64,000 nt of DNA, taken from positions 1 through 64,000 of the forward strand of contig HF994452.1 of NCBI GenBank assembly GCA_000434195.1, given 5' to 3'. Below, in pieces: positions 54,222 through 62,831 of the stretch (positions are counted from its first letter, which is position 1; the number at the start of each line of letters is the position of its first letter). The translations under genes and the position numbers were made by a program. This DNA comes from Clostridium sp. CAG:780 (lineage in GTDB: Bacteria > Bacillota > Clostridia > TANB77 > CAG-508). Under the pieces are notes generated by a model that did no database searches, had not been told where the DNA came from, and saw nothing but the letters and a program-made list of their open reading frames with translations.

Positions 54222-56038
54222 AAAAAGAATAATGAGAGTGTTGTATGTAATAGGAATTATTCCAATTATTTGGATTGCTCTCCTTTTAGCTCCTTATACT
54301 AAAGGTGGACTTATAGAAATAATAAAAAATGGTAGTGCTGCATTAAATCAGCCATTTAAAATAGTTATTGTAGAGAATAGCATTAGAACTATTCTTATTT
54401 TTTTGATTATTTATATATTTTCAATCTTATTATATGAATCAACTAGAAAAAATTATAGGAGGAGAGAAGAAAATGGTTCAGCCAAATGGGGCGAGGCAAA
54501 GGAATTAAATAAAAAATACAAACAACCTAATAATTATAATAAATTGCTTACTAAAAATGTTTCTGTTGGATTAAATGGAAGAAAGCATAGAAGAAATGTT
54601 AATGTATTAGTTATTGGTGGTTCTGGTGCAGGAAAGACATTTAGTTATTGTAAGCCAAATGTAATGCAATGTGCAACATCGTATGTTATACTTGATCCAA
54701 AAGGAGAAATCGTTAGAGATACAGGTTATTTATTAGAAAAAGAACGGATATGAAATCAAAGTATTAGACTTAATAAATATGGAGAAATCACATTGTTATA
54801 ATCCGTTTGTATATATAAAAACAGATAATGATGTTCAAAAATTAGTAACAAATCTTTTTAAATCAACAACACCAAAAGGAAGTAGTACAAACGACCCATT
54901 TTGGGATACTGCTGCAAGTATGTTACTTTTAGCTTTAATATTTTATTTGAAATATGAAGCACCAGAAGAAGAACAAAACTTTGTAATGGTAATGGAATTA
55001 CTACGAGCAGGAGATGTTAAAGAAGATGATGACGAATATGTTAGTCCTCTTGATATGTTATTTAATAGATTAGAAACAAGAAATCCAGAGCATATTGCTT
55101 TAAAATATTATAGAGCATATCATTCAGGTTCAGCTAAAACATTAAAATCAATACAAGTAACTCTTGCTGCAAGACTTGAAAAATTTAATTTAGAGAGTAT
55201 GGCACAACTTACACAAACAGATGAATTAGACTTGCCAAGTTTAGGAGAAAAGAAAGTTGCATTATTTGCAATTATTCCAGATAATGATACATCATTTAAT
55301 TTTTTAGTTAGTGTTTTATATACACAACTTTTTCAACAATTATTTTATTTAGCAGATTATAAATATGGTGGCAGTTTACCAATACATGTACATTTTGTTA
55401 TGGATGAGTTCGCTAATGTAAGTTTACCAGATGATTTTGATAAAATATTATCAGTAATGAGGTCAAGAGAGGTATCTGTTTCTATAATATTGCAAAATTT
55501 AGCACAATTAAAAGCCTTATTTGAAAAACAATGGGAATCAATAGTTGGAAATTGTGATGAGTTTTTATATTTAGGTGGTAATGAACAAAGCACCCATAAG
55601 TATGTTAGTGAATTATTAGGAAAAGAAACAATAGATACAAATACTTATGGTAGGAGTTATGGTTCACATGGCAGTTATTCTACAAATGACCAAATCGCAG
55701 GTAGAGAACTATTGACACCAGATGAGGTAAGAATGCTAGATAATAATTATGCTTTACTTTTTATTAGAGGAGAAAGACCAGTAAAAGATTTCAAATTTAA
55801 TTTAAAAGAACATTTTAATAGCATAAATACACCTATTGGAAATAAAGAAATAAAACCATATATACATGGAGGAACAGAAAATTCAATAGGTACAATATCA
55901 TTTAATTTAGATGATATGGAAATTGATACAAAAGAAATTATAGATTTAGAAACAAATGAACTTGATGTTGAATTATTATCAAGTGAAGAAATCGAAAATA
56001 TGTACAAAGAAGATACAAAAAATGCTAATAGTATCTAA
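54208..56038 (+). CDS. VirD4/TraG coupling protein, split by a +1 frameshift at CGG (609 aa if shifted)
   Basis: The coupling ATPase brings the relaxosome to the secretion channel. Frame 1 (179 residues) has two N-terminal membrane spans, SAKWGEAKELNKKY, VIGGSGAGKTFSYCKPN (Walker A, about 135-151) and LDPKGEIVRDTGYLLEKE, and then in-frame CGG at 54745; ATA TGA follows, so an unshifted ribosome stops after two codons. Reading GGA (54746) gives GYEIKVLDLINMEKSH and the downstream frame with YNPFVYI, NDPFWDTAASMLLLAL, HFVMDEFANVSLP (Walker B) and SIILQNLAQLKALF, 430 residues. The joined length is normal for the family. The first ATG of the second frame (54779) has no Shine-Dalgarno and would omit conserved sequence. 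Confidence 0.88.
54745..54748 (+). other. CGGA +1 frameshift site 4 (coupling protein)
   Basis: In-frame CGG follows GAA; skipping C yields the Gly of the KEGYEIKVL segment, a Gly-Tyr start common at this place in coupling proteins. A TGA stop lies one codon after CGG-ATA in the unshifted frame. Confidence 0.8.
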
Positions 56039-56081
56039 AAGACCAAAGTTATATCTAACAAATATACTTTGGTCTTTTTTT
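56037..56081 (+). terminator. Rho-independent terminator after the coupling protein gene
   Basis: AAAAGACCAAAGT (56037-56049) pairs with ACTTTGGTCTTTT (56066-56078), followed by Ts. It divides the transfer genes into two blocks. Confidence 0.85.
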
Positions 56082-56116
56082 GTACCCAAAAATAAAAATT
56101 AAGGAGGATTTTTGAT

Positions 56117-56455
56117 ATGGAAAATAAGAAAAAAGGAAATTTTAAAGTATTTTTAAAGAAAACATTAAAAAGAGGAGCAATAATTATAGGTTATGTTATT
56201 GCTTTAAATGTAGCTGGGCAAATTCACTCATTTGCAGCAGATGACCCAATAGCTATTGTTGATAATTTATCTAATTTTATATTTGGATTAATAAGAGCAG
56301 TTGGAATGATTATATTAGGATTTGGAATTGTTCAAGTAGGTATGAGTTTAAAATCTCATGATCCAACACAAAGAGCAAACGGAATAATGACTTTAGCAGG
56401 TGGAGTTGTAATTACATTTGCAAAAGAGATTTTAAATATTATTACAGGTGGATAA
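56117..56455 (+). CDS. Maff2/TrbC-like small membrane protein of the mating apparatus
   Basis: The product has 112 residues. A signal peptide-like start (KRGAIIIGYVIALNVAGQIHSFA) and two further hydrophobic helices (about 50-75 and 90-110) with SHDPTQRANGIMTLAGG between them are characteristic of Maff2 family proteins, VirB2/TrbC-like pilin analogues of Tn1549-like elements. GGAGG precedes it; a hairpin follows at 56461. Confidence 0.8.
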   Translation: MENKKKGNFKVFLKKTLKRGAIIIGYVIALNVAGQIHSFAADDPIAIVDNLSNFIFGLIRAVGMIILGFGIVQVGMSLKSHDPTQRANGIMTLAGGVVITFAKEILNIITGG

Positions 56456-56460
56456 AGATT

Positions 56461-56480
56461 AAGGCAGTTTCATCTGCCTT
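56461..56480 (+). terminator. hairpin after the Maff2-like gene
   Basis: AAGGCAG (56461-56467) pairs with CTGCCTT (56474-56480). No T-run follows, so it may instead protect or attenuate the transcript. Confidence 0.5.
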
Positions 56481-56512
56481 AATAAATTAATTTTAGAATG
56501 GAGGTGCTAGAT

Positions 56513-57340
56513 GTGAATTGGATTGTAGGAAATTTACAGAATGCATTAGATACATGGAATGGTAAATTATCAGAAATTTATATGTTAGTCACACAAAGTC
56601 CAGCAGATTTCAAAGGTGGAGCAATATGGAATATTATTTTAAATATAAATGGAGCTTTACAAGCAATAGGTTTAGCATTACTTGTTTTATTTTTTGTTGT
56701 TGGAGTAGCAAGAACTTGTACTAATTTTTCAGAATTAAAAAGACCAGAACAAGCATTAAAACTATTTTTAAGATTTGCAATAGCAAAAGGAATTGTTACT
56801 TATGGATTGGAACTAATGTTAGCAGTATTCAAAATAATACAGGGAATAGTAACAACAATTATGGCGAAAAGTTCATTTCAAGCAAGTGCTATGACCCTGC
56901 CACAATCGATTATTGATGCAATCAATAAATGTGGATTTTTTGAGAGTATTCCTTTATGGGCAGTTACATTATTAGGTGGACTTTTTGTAACAGTATTATC
57001 GTTCATTTTAATTCTAACGGTATATGGAAGATTTTTTAAATTATATATGTACACAGCAATAGCTCCAATACCATTATCATCTTTTGCAGGAGAAGGAACA
57101 CAAAATATAGGAAAGAGCTTTTTAAAGAGTTATATAGCAGTTTGTTTAGAGGGTGCAATTATAGTTTTAGCTTGTGTAATCTTTTCTGCATTTGTAACAA
57201 CCTCGCCGAGTGTTGATACTGGTGCTGCAACAGTTACTATGGTATGGAAATATGTTGGAGAATTGATATTTAATATGTTAGTTCTGGTAGGAACTATTAG
57301 AATGTCAGATAGAATTGTTAGAGAAATGATGGGATTATAG
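56513..57340 (+). CDS. TrbL/VirB6-like polytopic conjugation protein
   Basis: The protein has 275 residues. I start at GTG 56513, eight bases after GGAGG (56500-56504), giving NWIVGNLQNALDTWNG; the ATG at 56498 overlaps that site. Five to six hydrophobic helices, including ILNINGALQAIGLALLVLFF and RFFKLYMYTAIAPIPLSSFAG, follow the VirB6/TrbL layout of the inner-membrane channel. It is followed by a short protein and PrgI. Confidence 0.82.
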   Translation: MNWIVGNLQNALDTWNGKLSEIYMLVTQSPADFKGGAIWNIILNINGALQAIGLALLVLFFVVGVARTCTNFSELKRPEQALKLFLRFAIAKGIVTYGLELMLAVFKIIQGIVTTIMAKSSFQASAMTLPQSIIDAINKCGFFESIPLWAVTLLGGLFVTVLSFILILTVYGRFFKLYMYTAIAPIPLSSFAGEGTQNIGKSFLKSYIAVCLEGAIIVLACVIFSAFVTTSPSVDTGAATVTMVWKYVGELIFNMLVLVGTIRMSDRIVREMMGL

Positions 57341-57352
57341 GAGGAATGCCTT

Positions 57353-58012
57353 ATGAGTGAAACAAGACAATTAGAAAATGCTTATGTAATCGATGTTGGA
57401 TATAGAAAAGAACAACCTATTGCTTTAGTAAAAATGAATAATGAATATGTTATAGGTTTTGGATATGAAATTAAAGACAACAAGATTGATTGGCAATATG
57501 GTTATTATTATTTGACAGATTTTGAAAAAGCAAAAACGGATTTTAAAAGAGTTTTAGCAGGAGAAAATTTGGCAGATACATTTAGCGAGAAGGAGGAAAA
57601 TAAAATTATGGAAGATTATCAATTTTATAGTGTTGAAGAAGTTATGAAAATTTTAAAAGATAAGGAAAAATTATTATATGTTGATGATGGATGTGATGAG
57701 GTGGTAATTAAGTTTGAAGATTTACCAGATGTTATAGTTGATATAAATACAAAAAGTGGAATGACGGATTTGAAAATATATGATTACCAAAATCCATCAA
57801 TGACACCACTTGCAACTACAATGGGAATATTTTTAGATAAGTGTAATCCTGATTTAAGAGAAAAAATTATTGATAGATTTGTAAAATTACAACAAGGAGA
57901 GATTGAAGTCAAAGATTACAAAATGATAGATGAATACATACTCGAAGAAGCAAGAGATAAGTTGGAACAAGAGAAAAAAACAAAAGCAAAAAGAAATAAG
58001 GAGGCAAGATAG
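57353..58012 (+). CDS. Hypothetical conjugation-region protein with a possible internal start
   Basis: This 219-residue soluble protein has two halves. Residues 1-80 (NAYVIDVGYRKEQPIALVK, VIGFGYEIKDNKIDWQYGYYY, FKRVLAGENLADTF) form a small beta-rich domain seen in Tn1549-like elements. The second half (about 85-219) is a separate helical domain. AAGGAGG at 57590-57596, then ATG 57608 (MEDYQFYSVEE), is an internal ribosome-binding site that could also make a shorter 134-residue product. No function assigned. Confidence 0.65.
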   Translation: MSETRQLENAYVIDVGYRKEQPIALVKMNNEYVIGFGYEIKDNKIDWQYGYYYLTDFEKAKTDFKRVLAGENLADTFSEKEENKIMEDYQFYSVEEVMKILKDKEKLLYVDDGCDEVVIKFEDLPDVIVDINTKSGMTDLKIYDYQNPSMTPLATTMGIFLDKCNPDLREKIIDRFVKLQQGEIEVKDYKMIDEYILEEARDKLEQEKKTKAKRNKEAR

Positions 58013-58441
58013 ATGGAAGTTAAAATAAACAAAGATATTAGAGAATTTAGTGAGAGTATATTTTTTGGATTGTCTTTAAGGCAGTTCATTTTTTCTGTAA
58101 TAGCTTGTATTGTTGCAGTTGTTTTATATTTTGTACTCAAACCATATTTAGGGCTAGAAACTTTATCGTGGGTTTGCATACTAGGTGCTGCACCTTTTGC
58201 TGTACTTGGATTTGTTAAATATAACGGAATGACGGCAGAAAAGTTTATTGTTGCAGTAATAAAATCAGAGTTTTTGACACCTAAAAAATTAACATTTAAA
58301 GCAACAAATATATATGCCCAAAACTTTAAACCAACTATTGATAAAAAGTTAAAACAAAGTTTGCTAAAACCACAGAAAAAGAAGAAAGAAAAGAAAGATA
58401 AAAAGAAGAAAAAGGAGGTAAAAAATAATGAGAACTCTTAA
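58013..58441 (+). CDS. PrgI family conjugation protein
   Basis: The protein has 142 residues. Two adjacent hydrophobic helices (about 23-42 and 50-67; RQFIFSVIACIVAVVLYFV) followed by a soluble part and a Lys-rich tail are the PrgI layout (VirB3-like, the partner of VirB4). It abuts the previous gene and overlaps virB4 by 14 bases, as usual. Confidence 0.85.
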   Translation: MEVKINKDIREFSESIFFGLSLRQFIFSVIACIVAVVLYFVLKPYLGLETLSWVCILGAAPFAVLGFVKYNGMTAEKFIVAVIKSEFLTPKKLTFKATNIYAQNFKPTIDKKLKQSLLKPQKKKKEKKDKKKKKEVKNNENS

Positions 58442-60758
58442 TAAGATTTTTAAATTAGATAAAGAAAAATTCAAAATACCGAGATGTGTTCAGGATATTA
58501 TTCCGATAAAAGCAATATGGGAAGATGGAATTTTTCAAGTAAGTAAAAATAAATTTTCAAAATCATTTAAGTTTATGGATATTAATTATGCAGTTGCTAG
58601 TAAAGAAGATAAAGAAGCAATGTTTTTAGATTATTCTGATTTATTAAATTCATTAGATGTTGGAGCAATAACTAAAATTACAATAAATAATAGAAGAATA
58701 AATAAATTAGATTTTGAAAAAACAATATTACTAGATGAAAGTAATGATGAACTTAATGATTATAGAAAAGAATATAACAAAATGCTTATATCTCAAGCAA
58801 AAAATGCAAATGAGATAGTGCAAGAAAAGATAATAACAATATCTGTTTATAAGAAAAATGTCGAAGAAGCTCGAAATTATTTTAATAGAGCAGGTAGTGA
58901 ATTGATAAGTAGATTCAATACATTAGGCTCAAAATGTGTTGAATTAGACGCAAAAGAAAGATTAAGAATAGCACATGATTTTTATAGAACAGGAGAAGAA
59001 ACCTCATTTAGATTTGATATACACGAAACAATGAAGAAAGGTCATAATTTTAAAGATTTTATTTGCCCTGATACAGTAGAACTTGAAAGAGATTACTTTA
59101 AAATGGGAGATAGATATGGGAGAGTATTATTCTTAAAGGAATATTCTAGTTATATCAACGATGATATGGTAACAGAACTTACAGACTTAAATAAAAATAT
59201 GATGTTATCAATAGATGTTATTCCAATTCCGATGGACGAGGCAGTAAAAGAGGCAGAAAATCGTAGATTAGGTGTAGAAACGAACATTACAAACTGGCAG
59301 AGAAAACAGAATGCTCAAAACAATTATTCTGCAATAATACCTTATGATATGGAACAACAGAGAAATGACTCAAAAGAAATGTTAGATGACTTGACTATTC
59401 GTGACCAAAGAATGTTTTTAGGAGTTATTACAATGGTAATAACAGAAGAATCAAAAGAAAAATTAGAAAGTGTGACAGATGCAATTTTAAAAATAGCTAG
59501 TAAAAATCTATGTCAGCTTGGAATATTAAGATTTCAACAATTAGATGGACTTAACACAGTATTACCGTTTGGAGTTAGAAAAATAGATGCAGTAAGAACT
59601 TTAACTACTGAAAGTTTAGCAGTATTTATGCCATTCAAAGTGCAAGAAATTAGGCACGAGAATGGTATTTTTTATGGTCAAAATGCTATTAGTAAAAATA
59701 TGATTATTGCAGATAGAAGACAACTTTTAAATGGAAACTCATTCATTTTGGGAGTATCTGGTAGTGGTAAATCATTTGCAGGAAAGCAAGAAATAACTTC
59801 AATAAGATTACGAGATCCAAATGCAGACATTATTTTAATAGACCCAGAATCCGAATATGCACCACTTGTTAAATCTTTAGGTGGAGAGGTAATTAAAATA
59901 TCAGCAGTAAGTAATAATCACATAAATGCAATGGATATGAACTCTCAATATGGAGATGGAGCAAATCCAGTAATATTAAAATCTGAATTTATATTATCTT
60001 TGTGTGAACAACTAATTGGTAGTGGAAATCTCGGACCGAAACAAAAATCAATAATTGATAGATGTACGGCAAATGTTTATAGAGTATTCCAACAAGGAAA
60101 TTATCAAGGAATACCACCAACTCTGCAAGATTTTAGAGAAGAACTATTGAAACAACCAGAAGATGAGGCAAAAGAAATAGCACTTGCAATAGAATTATTT
60201 ACAAATGGTTCTTTAAATACATTTGCTATGAACACTAATGTAAATACATCTAATAGTTTAATATGCTATGATATTTTAGAATTAGGTAAACAATTACAAC
60301 CAATAGGAATGTTAGTAGTATTAGATTCTATATTGAATAGAATTACTGCTAATAGAACAAAAGGAAAAAATACTTATATTTTCATTGATGAAATATATTT
60401 ATTATTCCAATATGAATATTCTGCAAATTTCTTATTTACACTTTGGAAACGAGTTAGAAAATATGGAGCTTTCTGCACAGGTATAACACAAAATGTTGAA
60501 GATTTATTACAAAGTCATACTGCTAGAACTATGCTTGCAAACTCTGAATTTATAATAATGCTTAATCAAGCAAGTACAGATAGAATTGAACTTGCAAAAT
60601 TATTAAATATATCTGATTTACAGATGAGCTTCATAACAAATGTAGGAGCAGGAGAAGGACTTATAAAAGTAGGTTCATCATTAGTTCCTTTTGTTAATAA
60701 ATTTCCAAAAAATACAGAACTATATAGGCTGATGACAACTAAACCAGGAGAGTCTTAA
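58428..60758 (+). CDS. virB4: VirB4/TraE-type conjugation ATPase
   Basis: The protein has 776 residues. It drives assembly and transport of the mating channel. The N-terminal half (1-420) is the VirB4 domain; the C-terminal ATPase has FILGVSGSGKSFAGKQE (Walker A, about 439-455), IILIDPESEYAPLV, and TYIFIDEIYLLFQYEYS (Walker B), then RKYGAFCTGITQN. It overlaps the sortase start by one base. No frame break is present in this gene. Confidence 0.93.
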   Translation: MRTLNKIFKLDKEKFKIPRCVQDIIPIKAIWEDGIFQVSKNKFSKSFKFMDINYAVASKEDKEAMFLDYSDLLNSLDVGAITKITINNRRINKLDFEKTILLDESNDELNDYRKEYNKMLISQAKNANEIVQEKIITISVYKKNVEEARNYFNRAGSELISRFNTLGSKCVELDAKERLRIAHDFYRTGEETSFRFDIHETMKKGHNFKDFICPDTVELERDYFKMGDRYGRVLFLKEYSSYINDDMVTELTDLNKNMMLSIDVIPIPMDEAVKEAENRRLGVETNITNWQRKQNAQNNYSAIIPYDMEQQRNDSKEMLDDLTIRDQRMFLGVITMVITEESKEKLESVTDAILKIASKNLCQLGILRFQQLDGLNTVLPFGVRKIDAVRTLTTESLAVFMPFKVQEIRHENGIFYGQNAISKNMIIADRRQLLNGNSFILGVSGSGKSFAGKQEITSIRLRDPNADIILIDPESEYAPLVKSLGGEVIKISAVSNNHINAMDMNSQYGDGANPVILKSEFILSLCEQLIGSGNLGPKQKSIIDRCTANVYRVFQQGNYQGIPPTLQDFREELLKQPEDEAKEIALAIELFTNGSLNTFAMNTNVNTSNSLICYDILELGKQLQPIGMLVVLDSILNRITANRTKGKNTYIFIDEIYLLFQYEYSANFLFTLWKRVRKYGAFCTGITQNVEDLLQSHTARTMLANSEFIIMLNQASTDRIELAKLLNISDLQMSFITNVGAGEGLIKVGSSLVPFVNKFPKNTELYRLMTTKPGES

Positions 60759-61543
60759 TGAATAAAATATATAGTTTGGTTTTAATACTACTAATAGTTA
60801 TTTTAGCTATTAGTAGTTATTTTTTTATAAAAGAAATTGCAGAAAATAAGAAAGAAAATGAATTATTTGAAGAATTGCAGGAAGTAGTTCAGGAAGAAGA
60901 AAAAACGATCGACCAAAATCAAATTACAGACAATTTTAAAAATGAAACAAGTAATTTATCATCTAAAAATGTTGGAAATTACAATTTAGAAAGCATTTTA
61001 AAAATAAATACAGACATAATTGGGTGGATTAAAATTGATGGAACAAATATAAATTATCCTGTTATGCAAAATGGAGATTTCTATCTTAATAGAAATGTTT
61101 ATAAAAATTATTCAAGTAGTGGAACTCCATATTTAGCAGAACATTGTAATTTAAAAACAAGTGATAACTTAATTATATATGGACATCACATGAAGAATAA
61201 CACAATGTTTTCTAATTTAGATAATTACAAAAATTATAACTATTATAAGAACCACAAGTATATAAAGTTTTATACATTAGAAGATAATAAAACTATTGAA
61301 AATGACTATGAAATAGTATTTGCATTTAAAACAGTTGCTTATTCTGATAAAGGCTTTAAATATTATAATTATACAAAGTTTTATGATGAAAATGATTTTA
61401 ATTCATTTGTAGAAAAATGTCGAAATTATGAGTTTTACAATACAAATGTCAAAGTGAATTATGTAGATAAGCTAATTACATTATCTACTTGTGAATATTC
61501 ACAAAAGAATGGAAGAATGGTAATTATAGCAAAGAAAATATAA
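60758..61543 (+). CDS. srtB: Class B-type sortase
   Basis: The protein has 261 residues. An N-terminal membrane anchor (about 4-24) precedes the sortase domain: INYPVMQNGDFYLNRN, SGTPYLAEHCNLKTS, IIYGHHM (catalytic His) and LITLSTCEYS (catalytic Cys in TLSTC); a C-terminal Arg follows (NGRMVII). Class B features suit a substrate-specific sortase, and the adhesin at 34736 (VPKTG end) is a candidate substrate, though the signal is LPXTG-like and class B enzymes more often prefer NPxTx. It overlaps virB4 by one base. Confidence 0.9.
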   Translation: MNKIYSLVLILLIVILAISSYFFIKEIAENKKENELFEELQEVVQEEEKTIDQNQITDNFKNETSNLSSKNVGNYNLESILKINTDIIGWIKIDGTNINYPVMQNGDFYLNRNVYKNYSSSGTPYLAEHCNLKTSDNLIIYGHHMKNNTMFSNLDNYKNYNYYKNHKYIKFYTLEDNKTIENDYEIVFAFKTVAYSDKGFKYYNYTKFYDENDFNSFVEKCRNYEFYNTNVKVNYVDKLITLSTCEYSQKNGRMVIIAKKI

Positions 61544-61562
61544 AAGTCTGGAGGTGGTATAA

Positions 61563-62738
61563 ATGCCAGATATAAAGTTAAAAGAAAAAAGTATAATAAA
61601 ACAATTAGATAAAAAAGTAGTACAAACACAAAATTTTAAAAACAATTTAGTAACTACAAAAGAACGATTAAATGAATTTACATCAAAAGAAGAAAATACT
61701 TCAGCAGAAAATTATGCAAGTAATCATATTCAAAATGATATAAGTTATCTATCAAGAAAAGGTGCAACAAAGAGTAATGAAATAGGAAAAAAATCATTAG
61801 AAAATACAAAACAGAATATCATAAAAAGTAAAGAAAAAATATCAAGCCTTAAATCTAAAATAAAACAGAAGAAAGCACAGCAAATTAAAAATGCAGTAAA
61901 AAAACGAACAATAAAGAATGGAACTCAAAAAAGAATTAAATATGCAAAGAATGGAGCTAAACTTACTAAAAAAGGAATAAAAACATCTGAACAAGTTACT
62001 AAAAATAGTGCAAAAGTAGCAAAACAAAGTGTTAAAGCAAGTAAAAGAGCAATAATGATTGCTAAAAGAACAGCACAATTAACTATAAAAGCAGTTAAGG
62101 TAACTGTGAAAGCAACAATAGCAACAATAAAAGCAATAATTGCTGCAACAAAAGCTATTATTTCTGCAATAGTTGCAGGAGGTTGGGTGGCAGTTGTAAT
62201 TATTTTAGTAATAGCTTTAATTGGTGGATTTGTAGCTGCAATTTTTAATAGTAACGGAGATGCAGATTATGATACCTCACAAATTCCTAATAGTGAAATA
62301 GTATTAGTTGCAAAAGCACAGATAGGAAATGAGGGAGGAGATAAATTTTGGAAATGGTATGGATTTGAAGAACATGTGCATTGGTGTGCCTGTTTTGTGA
62401 GTTGGTGTGCAAACGAATGTGGTTACATAGATAAAGGTATTATTCCTAAATTTGCAGGTTGTGTTAATGGAATAGATTGGTTTAAAGAAAAAAATCAATG
62501 GCACGATAGAGGAGAAAGCTATTATCCAATAGTTGGAGATATAATTTTTTTCGATTGGAAAGATGAAAATGGTAATCAAGATGGGACAAGCGACCATGTT
62601 GGAATTGTAACAAGAACAGATATTACAAATAGAAACATTTATACAATAGAAGGAAACACAAGTAACAAATGTGCTGAAAGAATGTACTCTTTTGATGATG
62701 TTCAAGTTATGGGGTATGGTAGTCCTAAATATGAATAA
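61563..62738 (+). CDS. Membrane-anchored CHAP-domain peptidoglycan hydrolase of the mating apparatus
   Basis: The protein has 391 residues. A long Lys-rich helical N-terminal part (1-200) leads to a transmembrane span (about 205-225, ISAIVAGGWVAVVIILVIAL), then a CHAP amidase/endopeptidase domain (about 245-391): HWCACFVSWCANECG has the catalytic Cys, and DHVGIVTRT the catalytic His; YTIEGNTSN follows. It opens the wall for the channel, as Tn916 Orf14 and VirB1-like proteins do. Terminator at 62741. Confidence 0.85.
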   Translation: MPDIKLKEKSIIKQLDKKVVQTQNFKNNLVTTKERLNEFTSKEENTSAENYASNHIQNDISYLSRKGATKSNEIGKKSLENTKQNIIKSKEKISSLKSKIKQKKAQQIKNAVKKRTIKNGTQKRIKYAKNGAKLTKKGIKTSEQVTKNSAKVAKQSVKASKRAIMIAKRTAQLTIKAVKVTVKATIATIKAIIAATKAIISAIVAGGWVAVVIILVIALIGGFVAAIFNSNGDADYDTSQIPNSEIVLVAKAQIGNEGGDKFWKWYGFEEHVHWCACFVSWCANECGYIDKGIIPKFAGCVNGIDWFKEKNQWHDRGESYYPIVGDIIFFDWKDENGNQDGTSDHVGIVTRTDITNRNIYTIEGNTSNKCAERMYSFDDVQVMGYGSPKYE

Positions 62739-62740
62739 AA

Positions 62741-62791
62741 ATAGTATCAAGTAAGGTATATAAAACTTTGCTTGATACTATTTATTTTTTT
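62741..62791 (+). terminator. Rho-independent terminator ending the conjugation operon
   Basis: ATAGTATCAAG (62741-62751) pairs perfectly with CTTGATACTAT (62771-62781), followed by a long T-rich run. Confidence 0.9.
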
Positions 62792-62831
62792 GCTTTTTTA
62801 TGATACAATGCAAAAAATCAAGGAGGAATAT

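Noticed and set aside
26588..54748. CGG reassigned to another amino acid (for example Trp or Gln, as in some lineages)
   Set aside because: Any three-base reading of CGG keeps the wrong frame and runs into early stops, so reassignment alone cannot restore the proteins.
26087..56038. Four split genes as ordinary pseudogenes or phase-variable genes
   Set aside because: Each has only one lesion, no stop codons elsewhere and no homopolymer or short repeat at the break; all four share CGG-A. Decay or slipped-strand variation would not give that pattern. Systematic sequencing error is not excluded but is unlikely.
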